DNA of 64,000 nt from Maratus speciosus (taxonomy: Eukaryota; Arthropoda; Arachnida; Araneae; Salticidae), in the NCBI GenBank assembly GCA_963932465.1, contig OZ010792.1, positions 189,375,556 through 189,439,555 of the forward strand, given 5' to 3'. The notes beneath the pieces were generated by a model that worked only from the letters and a program-made list of their open reading frames with translations, searched no databases and was not told where the DNA came from. Below are positions 34,405-45,364 of this stretch, piece after piece. The position numbers were made by a program, and so were the translations under genes. Position 1 is the first letter of the stretch. Each line of letters begins with the position of its first letter.

Positions 34405-35440
34405 CCCAACCGAATGGTCTGAAATTTCAAATATATGATTGTTGCAAAATTTTGTCGAGCCATTTCAAATTTTATGAAAATCGGATGTATAGTTTAATTA
34501 CAGGGACAGTCAAAAGTTTTTCTTTACATTACGGCCAATGGGAAAAATTATTGCAAGTGCATTTTAATGATATTACAGCCTTCCGAATGATCTGAAATTT
34601 TAAAGATATAACTGTTGCAAAATTTTGTCGAGCCCTTTCAAATTTTAGGAAAATCGGATGTATAGTTTAATTACAGGGACAGTCAAAAGTTTTTCCTTAC
34701 ATTACGGCCAATGGGAAAAATTATTGCAAATACATTTTAATGATATTAGAGCTTTCCGAATGATCTGAAATTTTAAAGATATAACTGTTGCAAAATTTTG
34801 TCGAGCCCTTTCAAATTTTAGGAAAATCGGATGTATAGTTTAATTACAGGGACAGTCAAAATTTTTCTTTACATTACGACCAATGGGAAAAATTATTGCA
34901 AGTGCATTTTAATGATATGAGAGCCTTCCGAATGATCTGAAATTTTAAAGATATAACTGTTGCAAAATTTTGTCGAGCCCTTTCAAATTTTAGAAAAATC
35001 GGATGTATAGTTTAATTACAGGGACAGTCAAAAGTTTTTCTTTACATTACGGCCAATGGGAAAAATTATTGCAAGTGGATTTTAATGATATTAGAGCCTT
35101 CCGAATGATCTGAAATTTTAAAGATATAACTGTTGCAAAATTTTGTCGAGCCCTTTCAAATTTTAGGAAAATCGGATGTATAGTTTAATTACAGGGACAG
35201 TCAAAAGTTTTTCTTTACGTTACGGCCAATGGGAAAAATTATTGCAAGTGCATTTTAATGATATTACAGCCTTCCGAATGGTCTGAAATTTTAAAGATAT
35301 AATTGTTGCAAAATTTTGTTGAGCTATTTGAAATTTTAGGAAAATCGGATGTATAGTTTAATTACAGGGACAGTCAAAAGTGTTCCGTTACATTACGGGG
35401 AATGGGAAAAAAATATTGGAAGTGCATTTTAATGATGTAT
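34405..35440 (+). repeat. Six-copy tandem repeat of 173-bp units
   Basis: The word CTGAAAT occurs at 34419, 34592, 34765, 34937, 35110 and 35283, giving intervals of 173, 173, 172, 173 and 173. Units share AAAATTTTGTCGAGC, AAAATCGGATGTATAGTTTA and CAGGGACAGTCAAAAGTTTT. The middle units are nearly identical, and the first and last have diverged more. This is the pattern expected of unequal-exchange arrays. Unit length is close to satellite monomers of many animals. The array is confined between the two 13-bp inverted ends. Confidence 0.95.
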
Positions 35441-35537
35441 CAGACTATGCGCTTTATGAAGTGCAAAAAATTATACATTCAGTACAATATGGGGTGCAAA
35501 AAGTAATTATAAAACTAGTTATAGTACGAACGCACCT

Positions 35538-37505
35538 CATTTGCCACGTTTGACGAGCAATTTCCAACTTGTTATATGCTACAAAGGCCGAACCTGTAGA
35601 TCCTGATTCCAATTTTGATCCATCTGTGTGTATGATTGTATCGTTTCTGTTGTTTCCAATTCTTGGTTCTATGGTGTCTGCCGGGTGATTTTCCCACGTG
35701 TTTTTTTTTTTTTTGCCGTAGTCTAAGTGATGTAGAGTTGTATTATGAATTGTCGTGTTTTTCCTTAGTCTTGAGACTGTTCCATATGCTGCCTCATATT
35801 TTACCTTTAGATGAATTGGAATCAGGCCTGAGAGTACCAGAAGTGCCGAGGTGGGGGTTGTTCTATAGGCCCTGACTATGGCCAGTGCAAAATGCCTCTG
35901 ACAGCTCGATAAAATTTCCCTACTTCTTTTATTGAGGTTGTATCCCCAGATTGGGGCTGCATAAGTTAGTGTTTTCTCTACTGTTGTGTACCATATTTTG
36001 AGAATATTTGCATTAATTCCCCAACCCTTGGCTGTCATGTATGCTAGATTTTTAAAGTTCTCTCTCACCTTATTTGTTTGCATTGTGCAGTGTGGTGTCC
36101 AGTTTAAGTTTTTGTGTAACATTACCCCCAGGTATTTCATTTGTTCTTTCACCTCTAGTGGCTGGTCATTGAGGGTTATCCCTTCTATTTTGTATGAGTT
36201 CTGTGTTGGAAGGTTTCTTGTGTAACCCCTGTTTAGGTATAGTAGCTCTGTTTTTTCTTTATTGAGTGTTAGACTGTTTGCTTCTATCCATGCATTGAAC
36301 TCTTTTAGTATTCTGTTTGCTAATCTCCTTAATTTATCTTTTGATTTTCCCCTGAGTATTATTATAAAGTCATCTACAAATGCCTGGATCCTCACATGTC
36401 TACTCCAGTATTTTTTTAAAGCTGTTTCTGCTATTATAAGCCAGGGAAGTGACCCCAGACAACTTCCCTGAGGACAGCCACCGAATGTTTGCTTTGTCAC
36501 TTTAATCCCGTTTTCTTCTAGTGTGACATATCTGTTTTGAAGGAAGCTCACCACCCAGTTTACTAGGTACCCTGGGCAGGGAGAGTTCCGCTGGTTTTCA
36601 ATTAATTGTGGCCAGCGGATGTTATCGAAGGCCCCCTTGACGTCCATAGCTATTAACAGTGTTTGGAAGTTATTCTCTTTGTCGTCCTCTATTGTCTTTA
36701 GTAGGCTGTCTAGTGCATGGTCTGCAGAGATATCCTGTTTAAATCCGATTTGTTTTTTGCTCCAATACTTGTGTTTGCTCATGTGGTGGTTTATCCTACC
36801 GTGTATAATCCTCTCCAGTATCTTTCCCAGTGCTGGTAGTAAGCAGATTGGTCTGTAGTTTTTCGGGTTGTTTAAGTCTTTTCCTGGTTTGTGGAATAGG
36901 ACTACTATTCCGGTTTTAAACGTTTTTGGAAAATGTTCCAATCTCAGGCATGTGTTGATTAATGTTTGCAGTAGTTTGGGTGCCGTGTTATTTATTCTTT
37001 TTATTAGATTGTAGTCAATGTAGTCGTATCCCGGTGCCTTATTTCTCTTCATGTTTCTTATAATCCTGATTATCTCTGCTCTCGTGACCTCCGGTGGTTT
37101 TGCTTCATTCGACTGGGTTTGTACCCTGGATAGCCTGTGTGGAGTGTCTTGGTCTGTTAGATAGAGGTTATCTAGGAAGTAGTTTAGCGTGTCTTTTATA
37201 GTAACTGTTGAGTTTGGGGGGAGTATATTGACTAATTTTACTGGTCCCGTGTTTTTATTGCTCGCATTTTTATAGTGTGAGCCGTAAGTGTCTTTGACGT
37301 TGTTACAGTAGTCTTTCCACGTTTTCGATTTTGTTTTATTTATCAGTTTTTTAAGTTTTGCCCTTTCTTTTCGGAATAGTATGTGCTGTTCTGTTTTTAG
37401 ATCTTCGTTTTGTTGTTTTTGGAATCTCCTCCTATGCGCTCTGACTTTGTTCCTTGCTACCCTTATTTCTTCTGTCCACCATGGGGGTGTCGTTACTGCT
37501 GGAGT
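35538..37505 (-). pseudogene. LINE reverse transcriptase and start of RNase H
   Basis: One open minus-strand frame runs from about 37505 to the insertion point. The linker (WWTEEIRVARNKVRAHRR) is followed by RT blocks: RNKAPGYDYIDYNLIK, TGIVVLFHKPGKD, NYRPICLLPALGKILER, AMDVKGAFDNI (first catalytic aspartate), GGCPQGS, and QAFVDDFIIILRG (the FVDD catalytic pair). MKYLGVMLHKNL follows. RNase H then starts at IIHTDGSKLESGSTGSAF. The catalytic aspartates of the RT look intact. The frame runs 27 residues into the inserted element and stops at 35454. The upstream join to the endonuclease is shifted at an A-run near 37508. Confidence 0.85.
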
Positions 37506-38533
37506 GTTTTTTTGTTTGTTTGTAGCTTTGTTGTGCTATTGCTGTGATCTCACTTTGTAGTTTTTCTGTTGTCGCGTCTAGCTGTTCTGTGGTTGTCGTA
37601 TTTTGTAGTTCCATTAAGTATTTGTTACTGAGTTTTCTTATGTTTTTATCAAATTTTGCGTGTCTGCCTATTTTTGTTTGAAGACCGTGTCTTTGGTAGT
37701 CTATGTTTTTGTAATTTCTTAGTGTGAATTTAATATACTTATGGTCACTGAGTGAGGCGTCATCGCTAACGTGCCAATCACTTATATCATTGCCCAGGTT
37801 GACCGATGCTATTGTTAGGTCTGGCCAGCCTTTCAATGTCCTCTCCTCCTCCTAGTGAGAAATGAGGGCGGGGCATCTGGTGTGTTTTGAACAAACAGTG
37901 TATTTAGCAGGAGAAAATCCGTGAGGTCTCTTCCCCTCTGGTCTGTGTCCCCATAACACCAGGCGGTCGAGTGTGCGTTGAAGCCCCCTGTTAGCAGGAC
38001 TTCCCCCTTTGCCAATTTAATGGCTTCGTCGATTTCTGCCAGTACTACTGAGAAGTCCTCTGTCGCTGGCGGGGGAGCGTAAGTGTTTATTATTGTGATT
38101 GTTTTGTCCCTGTTTTCGAGTTTTATTGCTACTGTGAAGTTTTTTCCAGGAATGTTATTGGCTTTGTGCCTAACCTTGTTATTATCGCAGCCCTGTTAGT
38201 TTTTGTTTTTGCAATGTGCCAGTTTTTTGGATTGAACCCTGTTATATTGTCTTTTATCTTATGCTGGTGGAAGTCTTGGAGTAGTGCTATGTGGATGCCG
38301 TTGGCCGCGACATAACCTGCTAGTGCATTTGTGGCACTGCTGCCACCGTGGAGGTTAATCTGTATTATGTTAAGTTTCTCATCTTTCTGCTGTGGCTGCG
38401 TTGTTTGAGACATGTGTTGTGTATTGAGTGGTTGTGGCTGTGAATGTGGATGATGGAGGGTGTCATTTGAGCTTTGTGTATTTGAGGTCGCGCTCCTAGA
38501 GCGCGTAATTCTATTACCTGTTGTGTTGAGCAT
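37506..38533 (-). pseudogene. LINE AP-type endonuclease (ORF2 N-terminus), frameshifted
   Basis: ORF2 opens with ATG at 38533, overlapping the gag stop (TAA at 38514) by 20 nt in another frame. Endonuclease motifs in order: LNIIQINLHGGSSATNAL, IALLQDFHQHK, then after a shift INTYAPP, LLTGGFNAHSTAWCYGD, and after another shift GWPDLTIAS and DDASLSDHKYIKF. The family motif is GDFNAH; here the aspartate, a catalytic residue, is glycine. Frame breaks lie near 38137 (an A6 run on this strand), near 37845 and near 37508 (an A7 run). Two of the three are at homopolymers. Confidence 0.8.
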
Positions 38534-38935
38534 TATAGCGTCGGCGATCGTAATCGTATTTGGCTTGTTTTTCTAATGCCTGTTGAGATCTGATCTCAGC
38601 CCTCTCCTTGTCTCCGAATCTGACTATTGACACCCTCCCTGAAATAACCTCATCCCCTGTTGCTAATGATGTCACGCCCTTCTCTATCTGCAGTTGCCGA
38701 GCTCTCAATAGGGTTCGGCGAAACGTGCATGCGTTGGAGTTTGCTGCATGTTCTGTGGTCTTCGGGGTTCTTAGCCATGCTTTATTTTCTTTGTTGTAGC
38801 GGGAGCAGACATAGCAGCACTGACGTCTAGTTGTGCACTCCGTGCACACGTGGTCTCCCGAGCAGATAGTGCACCTCTGGGTCCCCCTGCAATTAGCCGC
38901 CACATGGTCATACTCCAATCGCTCATGGGCAGTAC
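38514..38935 (-). pseudogene. LINE gag C-terminus with zinc-knuckle region
   Basis: The minus-strand frame reads LEYDHVAANCRGTQRCTICS followed by GDHVCTECTTRRQCCYVCSR, a Cys/His-rich zinc-knuckle region of the ORF1 (gag-like, nucleic-acid-binding) protein. A K/R/E/Q-rich tail follows and ends NAQHNR at the stop. The first knuckle lacks its leading cysteines, because the element begins within it at about 38940. The methionine at 38918 is internal and not a real start. The C-terminal overlap with ORF2 is a normal LINE arrangement. Confidence 0.75.
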
Positions 38936-38940
38936 GGTAA

Positions 38941-39400
38941 TCGATTTATTTTGTGTTTTCGTGTAAATGAATGATAATTGTTATGCGCATCGTATTCTAC
39001 AGAAAGCATCTTATAATACTGCTCAATAATGTATATAAATTGCATTATATTTGAAATAGTATAACATCATTAAAGTACGTTGCAAACAACTTTTTCCCGT
39101 AGAACATTATTTAACCTCATTTTTTTTGTATGACCCCGTAAATAAATGGTAAATTCTTTCCACTCTGTATTCTACAGAAAGCATGTCTTAGTGCACCTCA
39201 GATTTTCATATCAATTTCATTATGTTCGAAATAGTGTAAGATTATCAAAATACATCGCAAATGATTTTCTCCAAAAACCATGTTGTAATGGGATTCTTTT
39301 AGTGCCTCTCTAAATGTACTATAAATTCTACACATACCATTTTTAGTATAACAGCATTAAGGCATACCCAATATCATACATCAATTAAATGGATTCCGAG
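38941..39400 (+). repeat. Degenerate repeat units of about 180 bp
   Basis: CATTATATTTGAAATAGTAT and CATTATGTTCGAAATAGTGT (39040 and 39218) start related units, each with TATTCTACAGAAAGCAT and GCAAA(C/T) blocks. A similar stretch is at 25690-25770. The LINE's 5' truncation abuts this repeat, which is probably its insertion target. Confidence 0.5.
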
Positions 39401-41827
39401 TATATTTACGAGAATAAGAGCACAGGCAGGTAGCAGACAGTTAAACTTAACTCATAAACACTTTTGTTGTATTTTAAAAAGTGTTAAAAATCAAATATTT
39501 AAAGAAAAATATCTTTTGCGTTTTCATCTACAAATGAACAACTTTCATTTAAAAAGATAATTATTAAAACTCATTCAATTGAGATCTCAGGGCTGATAAC
39601 AAAAAAGAAAAAAAAAACTTGCTTGTATTTTAAATATATAGACTGATTTTTTGCCACGACTGATTTTTCGCAAATTGCAGACTTTTTTCGAATGCTTGTT
39701 GTAGTCTGTAACCGGGTATTGTAAATATACGTACTGCAGCAAAACCCAGTCTATCGAAATTGACATTATTAGCTGTATAAAGAGTTTCTGCTTTGAATTC
39801 AACTGAATTAGTTTTAATAATTATCTTTTCAACTGAAAGATTTTCACTTGTAGATGATCCCACGAAAGATATATATTTCTTTAAATATTCGATTTTTAAC
39901 ACTTTTGTAAATAATTGAAAAGTGTCTATGAATTCATTTTTCTCTGTCTATCGCCTGTCTGTGCTCGAATTTTCGTAAATGTAATTGAAATTATTTTAAT
40001 TGATATTCGTTATTGGGTATACCTTAGTGCTGTTCGCTTTTTAAAATGGTGGATATAGAATTAATAGCTCATTTAGAATGACACTCAAAATAATCCTTTT
40101 TTTTATGCATTCCGTTAAGTATAAGTGTACAAAAATAAGAAAAGTCCTTTGTAATTATTTAATTCTGTATAAGGTTTTTCTTTTATAATTTGACTTTTAT
40201 CCCTATACTTGTTTACATTTCTAAAAACTTTTAATGATTATTACCCGCAAGTTCAGATGTACAGTATATTTAAGCTGCTTGTTTAAAAGACAAAATAAAC
40301 GTTCTTTTTAATAATAATAATAATGAAAAAAAAAGTACTTTTTGAAAACCTGTAAAACTTTAAGATTTCATAACTATAGGATTTCATTATTATTGATAGA
40401 GTATCATAAGTGCATTGCAAAAATTCACTTTCTAAAAGTGTAAAACATCAGATAATGCTCGATACATTCAATATAGATTCAAATTTTGAAATATAAATAC
40501 AGCTTTCAGGAATTTCTCCTATGTTTTAAAATGAGACGTGAAAACCAATCAATTTTTATTTTGAAAAATGAGTGTTTAAAACTGACAGTTCTAAAAGTTA
40601 TATATCTTTTTAGAAAGTTTTCAAAAACCGATTTTGAAGAATTGGGTGACAGTGTGCGAGATAAATGCATTTCCAATACAATTCATAAGAGATTATTTTT
40701 CTTTCTCTAACAAATTTCTTTCCCAATGTTCTTTTTCTTCATTATATCCAATGCTTTTATCGTATCTGCATTTTCTTAAAATGCATTTATGACGGTTACA
40801 TTATTTTGAACTTGATGAAATGATTGTCAAGAACTGAAAAGTATAAATGCTTTTATTTTGTATAATATTTACACGATTGGCCAAATTATATTTAAATAGA
40901 AAATAAACTTAGTCATTCATTTTATATGGTAAAAGTAAAATTTATTTTCTAATTATTCTTATTTTTTAAAAATTTGAATTCTACATAAAACATTCCTCAC
41001 ACGCATTTTTTTAATGATTTAATTAAAAACTGTGTAATATTTCTAATAGCATAGCAAAACATATAGAGTCAACATTGCTTGTATTCAAGTGAACTACATT
41101 TTGGCTATAGTTCTGAAAGTACTGGTAACATAATTAAATTGTGTCCTAGCATTAGGGTATTTTTATATTGACAAGGTTGGTCCAATATTATCAAGAACTA
41201 TTTTCCCATTTCAATAATAATTTCTTTGCAAATTCAATAATGCTACAATATTGTCGTTCTTTTCAACATATTTTAATGTACAAGTAAATATTGTATACAT
41301 TTCTTACAATATTTTTTAGAAATTTTTGTTTGGCGCCTTTCTAGAATTAAATCGATAACTATTTACTATTGTAGTACAAATAAAATACTCATTTCTTTTA
41401 AGTACGTATATATGAATATACTTAATGAATCTTAAATGTATGATAAAGGAAATATTACTGATAATCTAGAATTTTATAAACTTGAAATTAACATTTGATT
41501 AATAAGAGCGTACGTTAAGTTAATATAATAATGTACACTGAATAATTAAAGTATAAATATTTAATGTTTTAATTATCTGTCTATACTATATTAAACAGTT
41601 GACTACATATATTTATGACTGATTGACTGCATAACAGCTCTGTCATATCCCTTTCTTTATACATTAACATAATCTTCCTAAAAATATAGTTCTTGAAGGA
41701 TATTATGATTTCCCCCATGGTAAAAACTTTTTGATTACTAAGAGAAGATTCCAGTTTTAGAATAGATTGTTAATAAATCGAAATATTAATTGGTTTGCAG
41801 CTTGTTACAGTTATAGACGCTGTATGT
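39401..41827. other. Mostly gene-free AT-rich stretch
   Basis: Apart from the exon candidate at 39640-39832, I see only AT-rich sequence with short AAT repeats (40310-40325). The frame at 40486-40710 has no domain. Confidence 0.45.
39640..39832 (-). CDS. Weak candidate exon of an unidentified gene
   Basis: On the minus strand an acceptor-like ATCTTTCAG ends at 39833. The following open stretch reads VEKIIIKTNSVEFKAETLYT then ANNVNFDRLGFAAVRIFTIP and GYRLQQAFEKSLQFAKNQ. The residue mix is balanced and unlike low-complexity noncoding frames. It remains open to a stop at 39630, and no good donor is seen apart from an internal GTACGT. I do not recognise a family. It may be a host exon, an old transposon fragment or chance. 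Confidence 0.2.
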
Positions 41828-42368
41828 CTGTGGTTCCCAACCTTTTATTGGCCACGCCCCACCAAAGCATCTGGAAAGTCATCATGCCCCCCTCCCCCCT
41901 CTTCTCACTTTGCAAATTATTTCTCTTTTTATTTACAAAGTGAGCTCTATTCACACGGTGAAAGCATAAAAGAGTCTACAGTCCCTGGCCAAATTATTAG
42001 ACGCACCGTTGTTTTTTACGAAATACATGTTTTGGACGAAGTTTATATGCAGTTGTGTTATATTTAAACATAGATTTAATGAATTTTTATTCAGGAGATT
42101 TGTTATATACTTCCTATTGGTATTTAGTTTTAACGTATTGCAACACAATGTGAACAAATGGATACACGGACGTAAACAAGTGGAAACCGGTTGCAGCCAG
42201 TTCAAACCGGCGCGGCGTTCGCTAGTGCGTCAGTCGGGGACGTGTTAGGTAGATTTCGTATGAAATACTACCTATTGGGATTGTTCCTATGTTGGAATTT
42301 CTGAAAATTTTTTGCAGATCTACACCGATCATGACCCCTAGAACCCAAAACCACCCTCAGTAAAAAAC

Positions 42369-42369
42369 T

Positions 42370-42409
<40 letters not shown>

Positions 42410-42424
42410 ATATATATATATATC
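42369..42424. repeat. (CTAT)n / (TA)n microsatellite
   Basis: Internal microsatellite of the nested Helentron-like element, at the same relative position as in the other copies. Confidence 0.95.
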
Positions 42425-42848
42425 ACTTTCTTCTGGACACGATAACTTTCGTAATTCTGCACCAATCTCTTCCAAACTGATACATAAAATCAATAGGCAT
42501 AAAATCTCGGTCAAGTTCGTTAATGGGCAAAATCGGACCAAAGGGATGGAAATAGGGTGGAGTTTTGTGAAAACAGAAAACCCCCCATAACTTCTTAATT
42601 TTTGTACATATCAAATCAGTTTAAAATTTTTATTACTTCTAAAAATAAGGCCAAAAATTTATGTATCATAGATTTTTGATAAAGTTAAAAATGGGCTCAA
42701 GGGGCGCAAAAAATAGGGTTTTTGGGAGAAAAAAAATCATAACTTCGTCAATTCACAAGATATCAAATCCAGTTAATTTTATTATAAATCTCCTTAACAT
42801 TATCTAAAACTTTTATCTTCACAAGTTTTTGATAGGATCAATTCGTAC

Positions 42849-42873
42849 AAAAAAAAAAAAAAAAAAAAAAAAA
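42849..42873. repeat. poly(A) tract
   Basis: A run of about 25 A in one internal unit of the Helentron-like element. Confidence 0.95.
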
Positions 42874-43798
42874 CGAAAACAAAAAGGAGGTTTGAAGAAG
42901 AAAAAAATCCATAACCCCGTCAATTCAAAATATATAAAATCCCCATGAATTTATCATATACCTTCTTAATATTGTCTACAACATCTATACAGACAAGTTT
43001 TGGATAGGACCAATTCGTACCGCAAAAAAAAATAAATTAATAAATAAAAACGAAAACAAAAAGGCGGTTTGAAGAAGAAAAAAATCCATAACTCCGTCAA
43101 TTCAAAAGATATAAAATCCCCATGAATTTATCATATATCTTCTTAATATTGTCTACAGCATCTATATAAACAAGTTTTGGATAGGACCAATTCTTACAGC
43201 AAAAACAAATTAAAAATACATAGCGGTTGAAGAAAAAAATCATCTTAGTAAGGGTGTATTCAAATCCAAACTGCTTATTTTCTGACTCATTTTACAATTC
43301 ATTTTTGCTCTCAAAGGCTTCCAATTGGTACGTTTTCTTACTCAGAAACTATATAATGTACCGTAATGGTCGATTTTTTGATAGAGGCAGAATATATTTT
43401 TAAAAATGCTGTTAAAAAGGGTATTTTGAACCGAATTTACCGAAGCAGATTGTGTTGGAAAAATCATTGTATTAAGGATGCACTCAAATCCAAACTGCTT
43501 ATATTCTGACTCATTTTTAAATTCCTTTTTGCTCTCAAACGCATCTAATTGGTAGATTCGCTTATTCAGAATCTATATAATGTACCGTAATGATCGATTT
43601 TTGATAGAGGCAGAATATATTTCGAAAAATGATGTCAAAGTGGACATTTTGAACGGAATTTCCCGAAGCGATTGTGTTAGAAACGAAAAATATTGTCCTT
43701 CTGAGAAAATAATTGTTTATATATCAAGTTTTAATTAATTGAACAAAAAATAAAAACACAGATCGCTTATAAATCTCTTCGAAAATCACGTCAGCAAG

Positions 43799-43802
<4 letters not shown>

Positions 43803-43856
<54 letters not shown>
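43803..43856. repeat. (TA)n microsatellite
   Basis: About 26 uninterrupted TA dinucleotides inside the nested Helentron-like element. Confidence 0.95.
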
Positions 43857-43860
<4 letters not shown>

Positions 43861-44224
43861 TTATTTATTAAAAATGAATCTGGAATTATGCCAGAAAATT
43901 TCGAGTTGTTGAGCATGGAAAAGTATTTTTTTGAATACCGCCATAACATGATTCTGATAAAACCAGCTATTATATAAAAATGAAATAAAAACTCGTCAAA
44001 AGCGGCCAGACAAAATTGTTAAAGTGGATTTATCTCTAATCATGATTTAGTTTTTGTTTGTGAAATTAGTATATTTGACTTCGAAATCTACCTCTGACTG
44101 TAGGCCGGGCCGGAAGGGATTTTTTTCTGTGGCGTTATGCGCTTGGTTTATTTGTTTCAAAGTTGTATGCTACGTAGTTAGTTGTTTTTTGTATGTGCAG
44201 TGTTTAAATAAGCACGTGGGACAT

Positions 44225-45364
44225 TTACAGCAGGGGTAAAACAGGTGATCTGTCATCTCGTAAAAATGATGAAGTGAAGGCTCTCGTGGATTGCAAAAGT
44301 TTTTCAAACTGCGAAATATCACGAAGATTGAATTTTCTGAAGCTAGTGTACGACGCATAAAGATGAAAATTGAGGCAGGGGACGATTTGAGCCCAAAACG
44401 AAAACAAACATGTGGCAGAAAGCCCATTTTCACTCCAAGGTCAGAGAAATGATTAAAGAAAATTTGTGTGGAAAACAGATGAGCTACCACAAAAATTATA
44501 AAATCGCAGCTCCAAGATGCTAACGCGAATGTTTCTGAGCGCACTGTTCGCAGAAAATTAACAGAAATAGGTTTTAAGGCTTGCCGCCCGCCAGGAAGCC
44601 CAAGTTAAGAGTTGCAGTGAAAGCAAAGCGTCTGAAGTGGGCCAAACAGTGGCGTGATAAAGATGTGGACTTCTGGAGATCGGTAAGTTATTATAATTTC
44701 ATCGCTACTCATACATTCAATATCCTTTTCTATGCAATGACGCAAAATCCGCAGAGATGTTTGTATTTTTTTCTGTTTTTGACAGGTTTGCTTCAGTGAT
44801 GAAAGCTCACTTGAAATTTTGCAGAATAAAGCTCAGTTTGTGCGTCGTCGTCCTGGCGGAAAGTTCCATCCTGACTGTGTCGTTCAAACTGTTAAACACC
44901 CTACAAAAATCATGATTTGTTCAGTCATCAGCAGCAAGGGTACTGGACGTCTGTACGTGGTAAAATGTACAATGAGGCAAGATCAGTACAAAGACGTCTT
45001 ACAAAATCGGTTGATTCCGCAGCTCAAAGAATGGTTTCCAAATGGGGAACCATTCATTTTCATGCAAGACGGAGCCCCTTGCCACACAGAACGGTCTGTT
45101 AAAGCTTTTTTAGTACAGCAAAGTATCCCTCTGTTGGTTTGGCCGGACAATAGCCCCGATATGAATTCAATTGAAAACGTGTGGGAACTCATGAAAAGAG
45201 AAGTGGCTAAAGTTGTGATTACAAACAAAACTCAGCTCTTAGAACAGATCATTCATATGTGGAATCATCATCCTCAAATGCAGAAGACAATACAGTCTTG
45301 CATTGATAGCATGTCGCGCAGAAAAAAAGCTCACATAGCGGCTAAAGATGGATCAACAAAATAA
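44225..45364 (+). pseudogene. Tc1-type DD34E transposase with one intron, N-terminus damaged
   Basis: Role in the family: cut-and-paste transposition, binding the TIRs with an N-terminal paired HTH domain. HTH remnants: EVKALVDCKSFSNCEISRRL, then after a 1-base shift SEASVRRIKMKIEAGDDLSP, and TVRRKLTEIGFKACRPP. After another shift the frame is clean: KPKLRVAVKAKRLKWAKQW to the splice at 44682. It resumes at 44786 with VCFSDESSLEIL (first catalytic D), then FIFMQDGAPCH (second D) and SPDMNSIENVWELMK (E). Exactly 34 residues separate the second D and the E. It ends at a TAA at 45362-45364. The catalytic domain looks intact, but the DNA-binding domain has two frame shifts and two stops, so this copy is probably inactive. 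Confidence 0.85.
44683..44785 (+). other. GT-AG intron in the Tc1 transposase gene
   Basis: Starts GTAAGT and ends TTTTTGACAG, 103 bp and AT-rich. Joining the flanks in phase 0 gives FWRS-VCFSDES and restores the conserved Tc1 sequence around the first catalytic aspartate. The unspliced sequence breaks the motif with unrelated residues. The preceding T-rich tract is a good polypyrimidine tract. Confidence 0.8.

Larger units (their letters stand above)
34298..35537. mobile_element. TIR element packed with 173-bp tandem repeats, inserted in the LINE
   Basis: Ends are AGGTGCGTTCGTA (34298-34310) and its exact inverse (35525-35537). Outside both ends the RNase H frame of the LINE continues, so the boundaries are firm to a few bases. 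Inside the left end is a CCGTCTGT-type microsatellite (34340-34385), followed by six tandem units. No protein is encoded, and no convincing target duplication remains. It could be a non-autonomous DNA transposon that carries or amplified a satellite. Confidence 0.8.
32600..38940 (-). mobile_element. Non-LTR retrotransposon (R1/LOA/I-like), 5'-truncated, interrupted
   Basis: On the minus strand, in order: gag zinc-knuckle end (38918-38514), AP-type endonuclease (38460-37840), linker, reverse transcriptase (about 37500-35700) and RNase H (from 35640, resuming 34297-33530). These are followed by about 0.9 kb of noncoding 3' region. The order, the FVDD box in the reverse transcriptase and the C-terminal RNase H fit the R1/LOA/I group. 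The gag start is missing, so the 5' end is truncated near 38940. The 3' limit is uncertain. Three frame breaks and one 1.24-kb insertion (34298-35537) inactivate it. Confidence 0.85.
42247..44125 (+). mobile_element. Helentron-like element (second subfamily) nested in the Tc1 element
   Basis: Starts AGGTAGATTTCGTATGAAAT with an inverted ACTACCT arm, then ACCCAAAACCACCCTCAG and a (CTAT)n tract (42369-42412). Near the 3' end is CGAAATCTACCT, the inverse of the 5' start, followed by GTAGGCCGGGCCGG and a T-run. Inside are units of about 180 bp (CCATAACCCCGTCAATTC-like, three copies from 42740 to 43200). There is a second pair about 224 bp apart (TCAAATCCAAACTGCTT at 43259 and 43483), then a long (TA)n. 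It matches 7484-8628 at both ends and in a CATGATTCTGATAAAACCAG block. It separates the Tc1 5' end from its transposase. Confidence 0.75.

Noticed and set aside
34405..35440. CRISPR array
   Set aside because: Units of 173 bp are contiguous tandem copies with no unique spacers, and the genome is eukaryotic.
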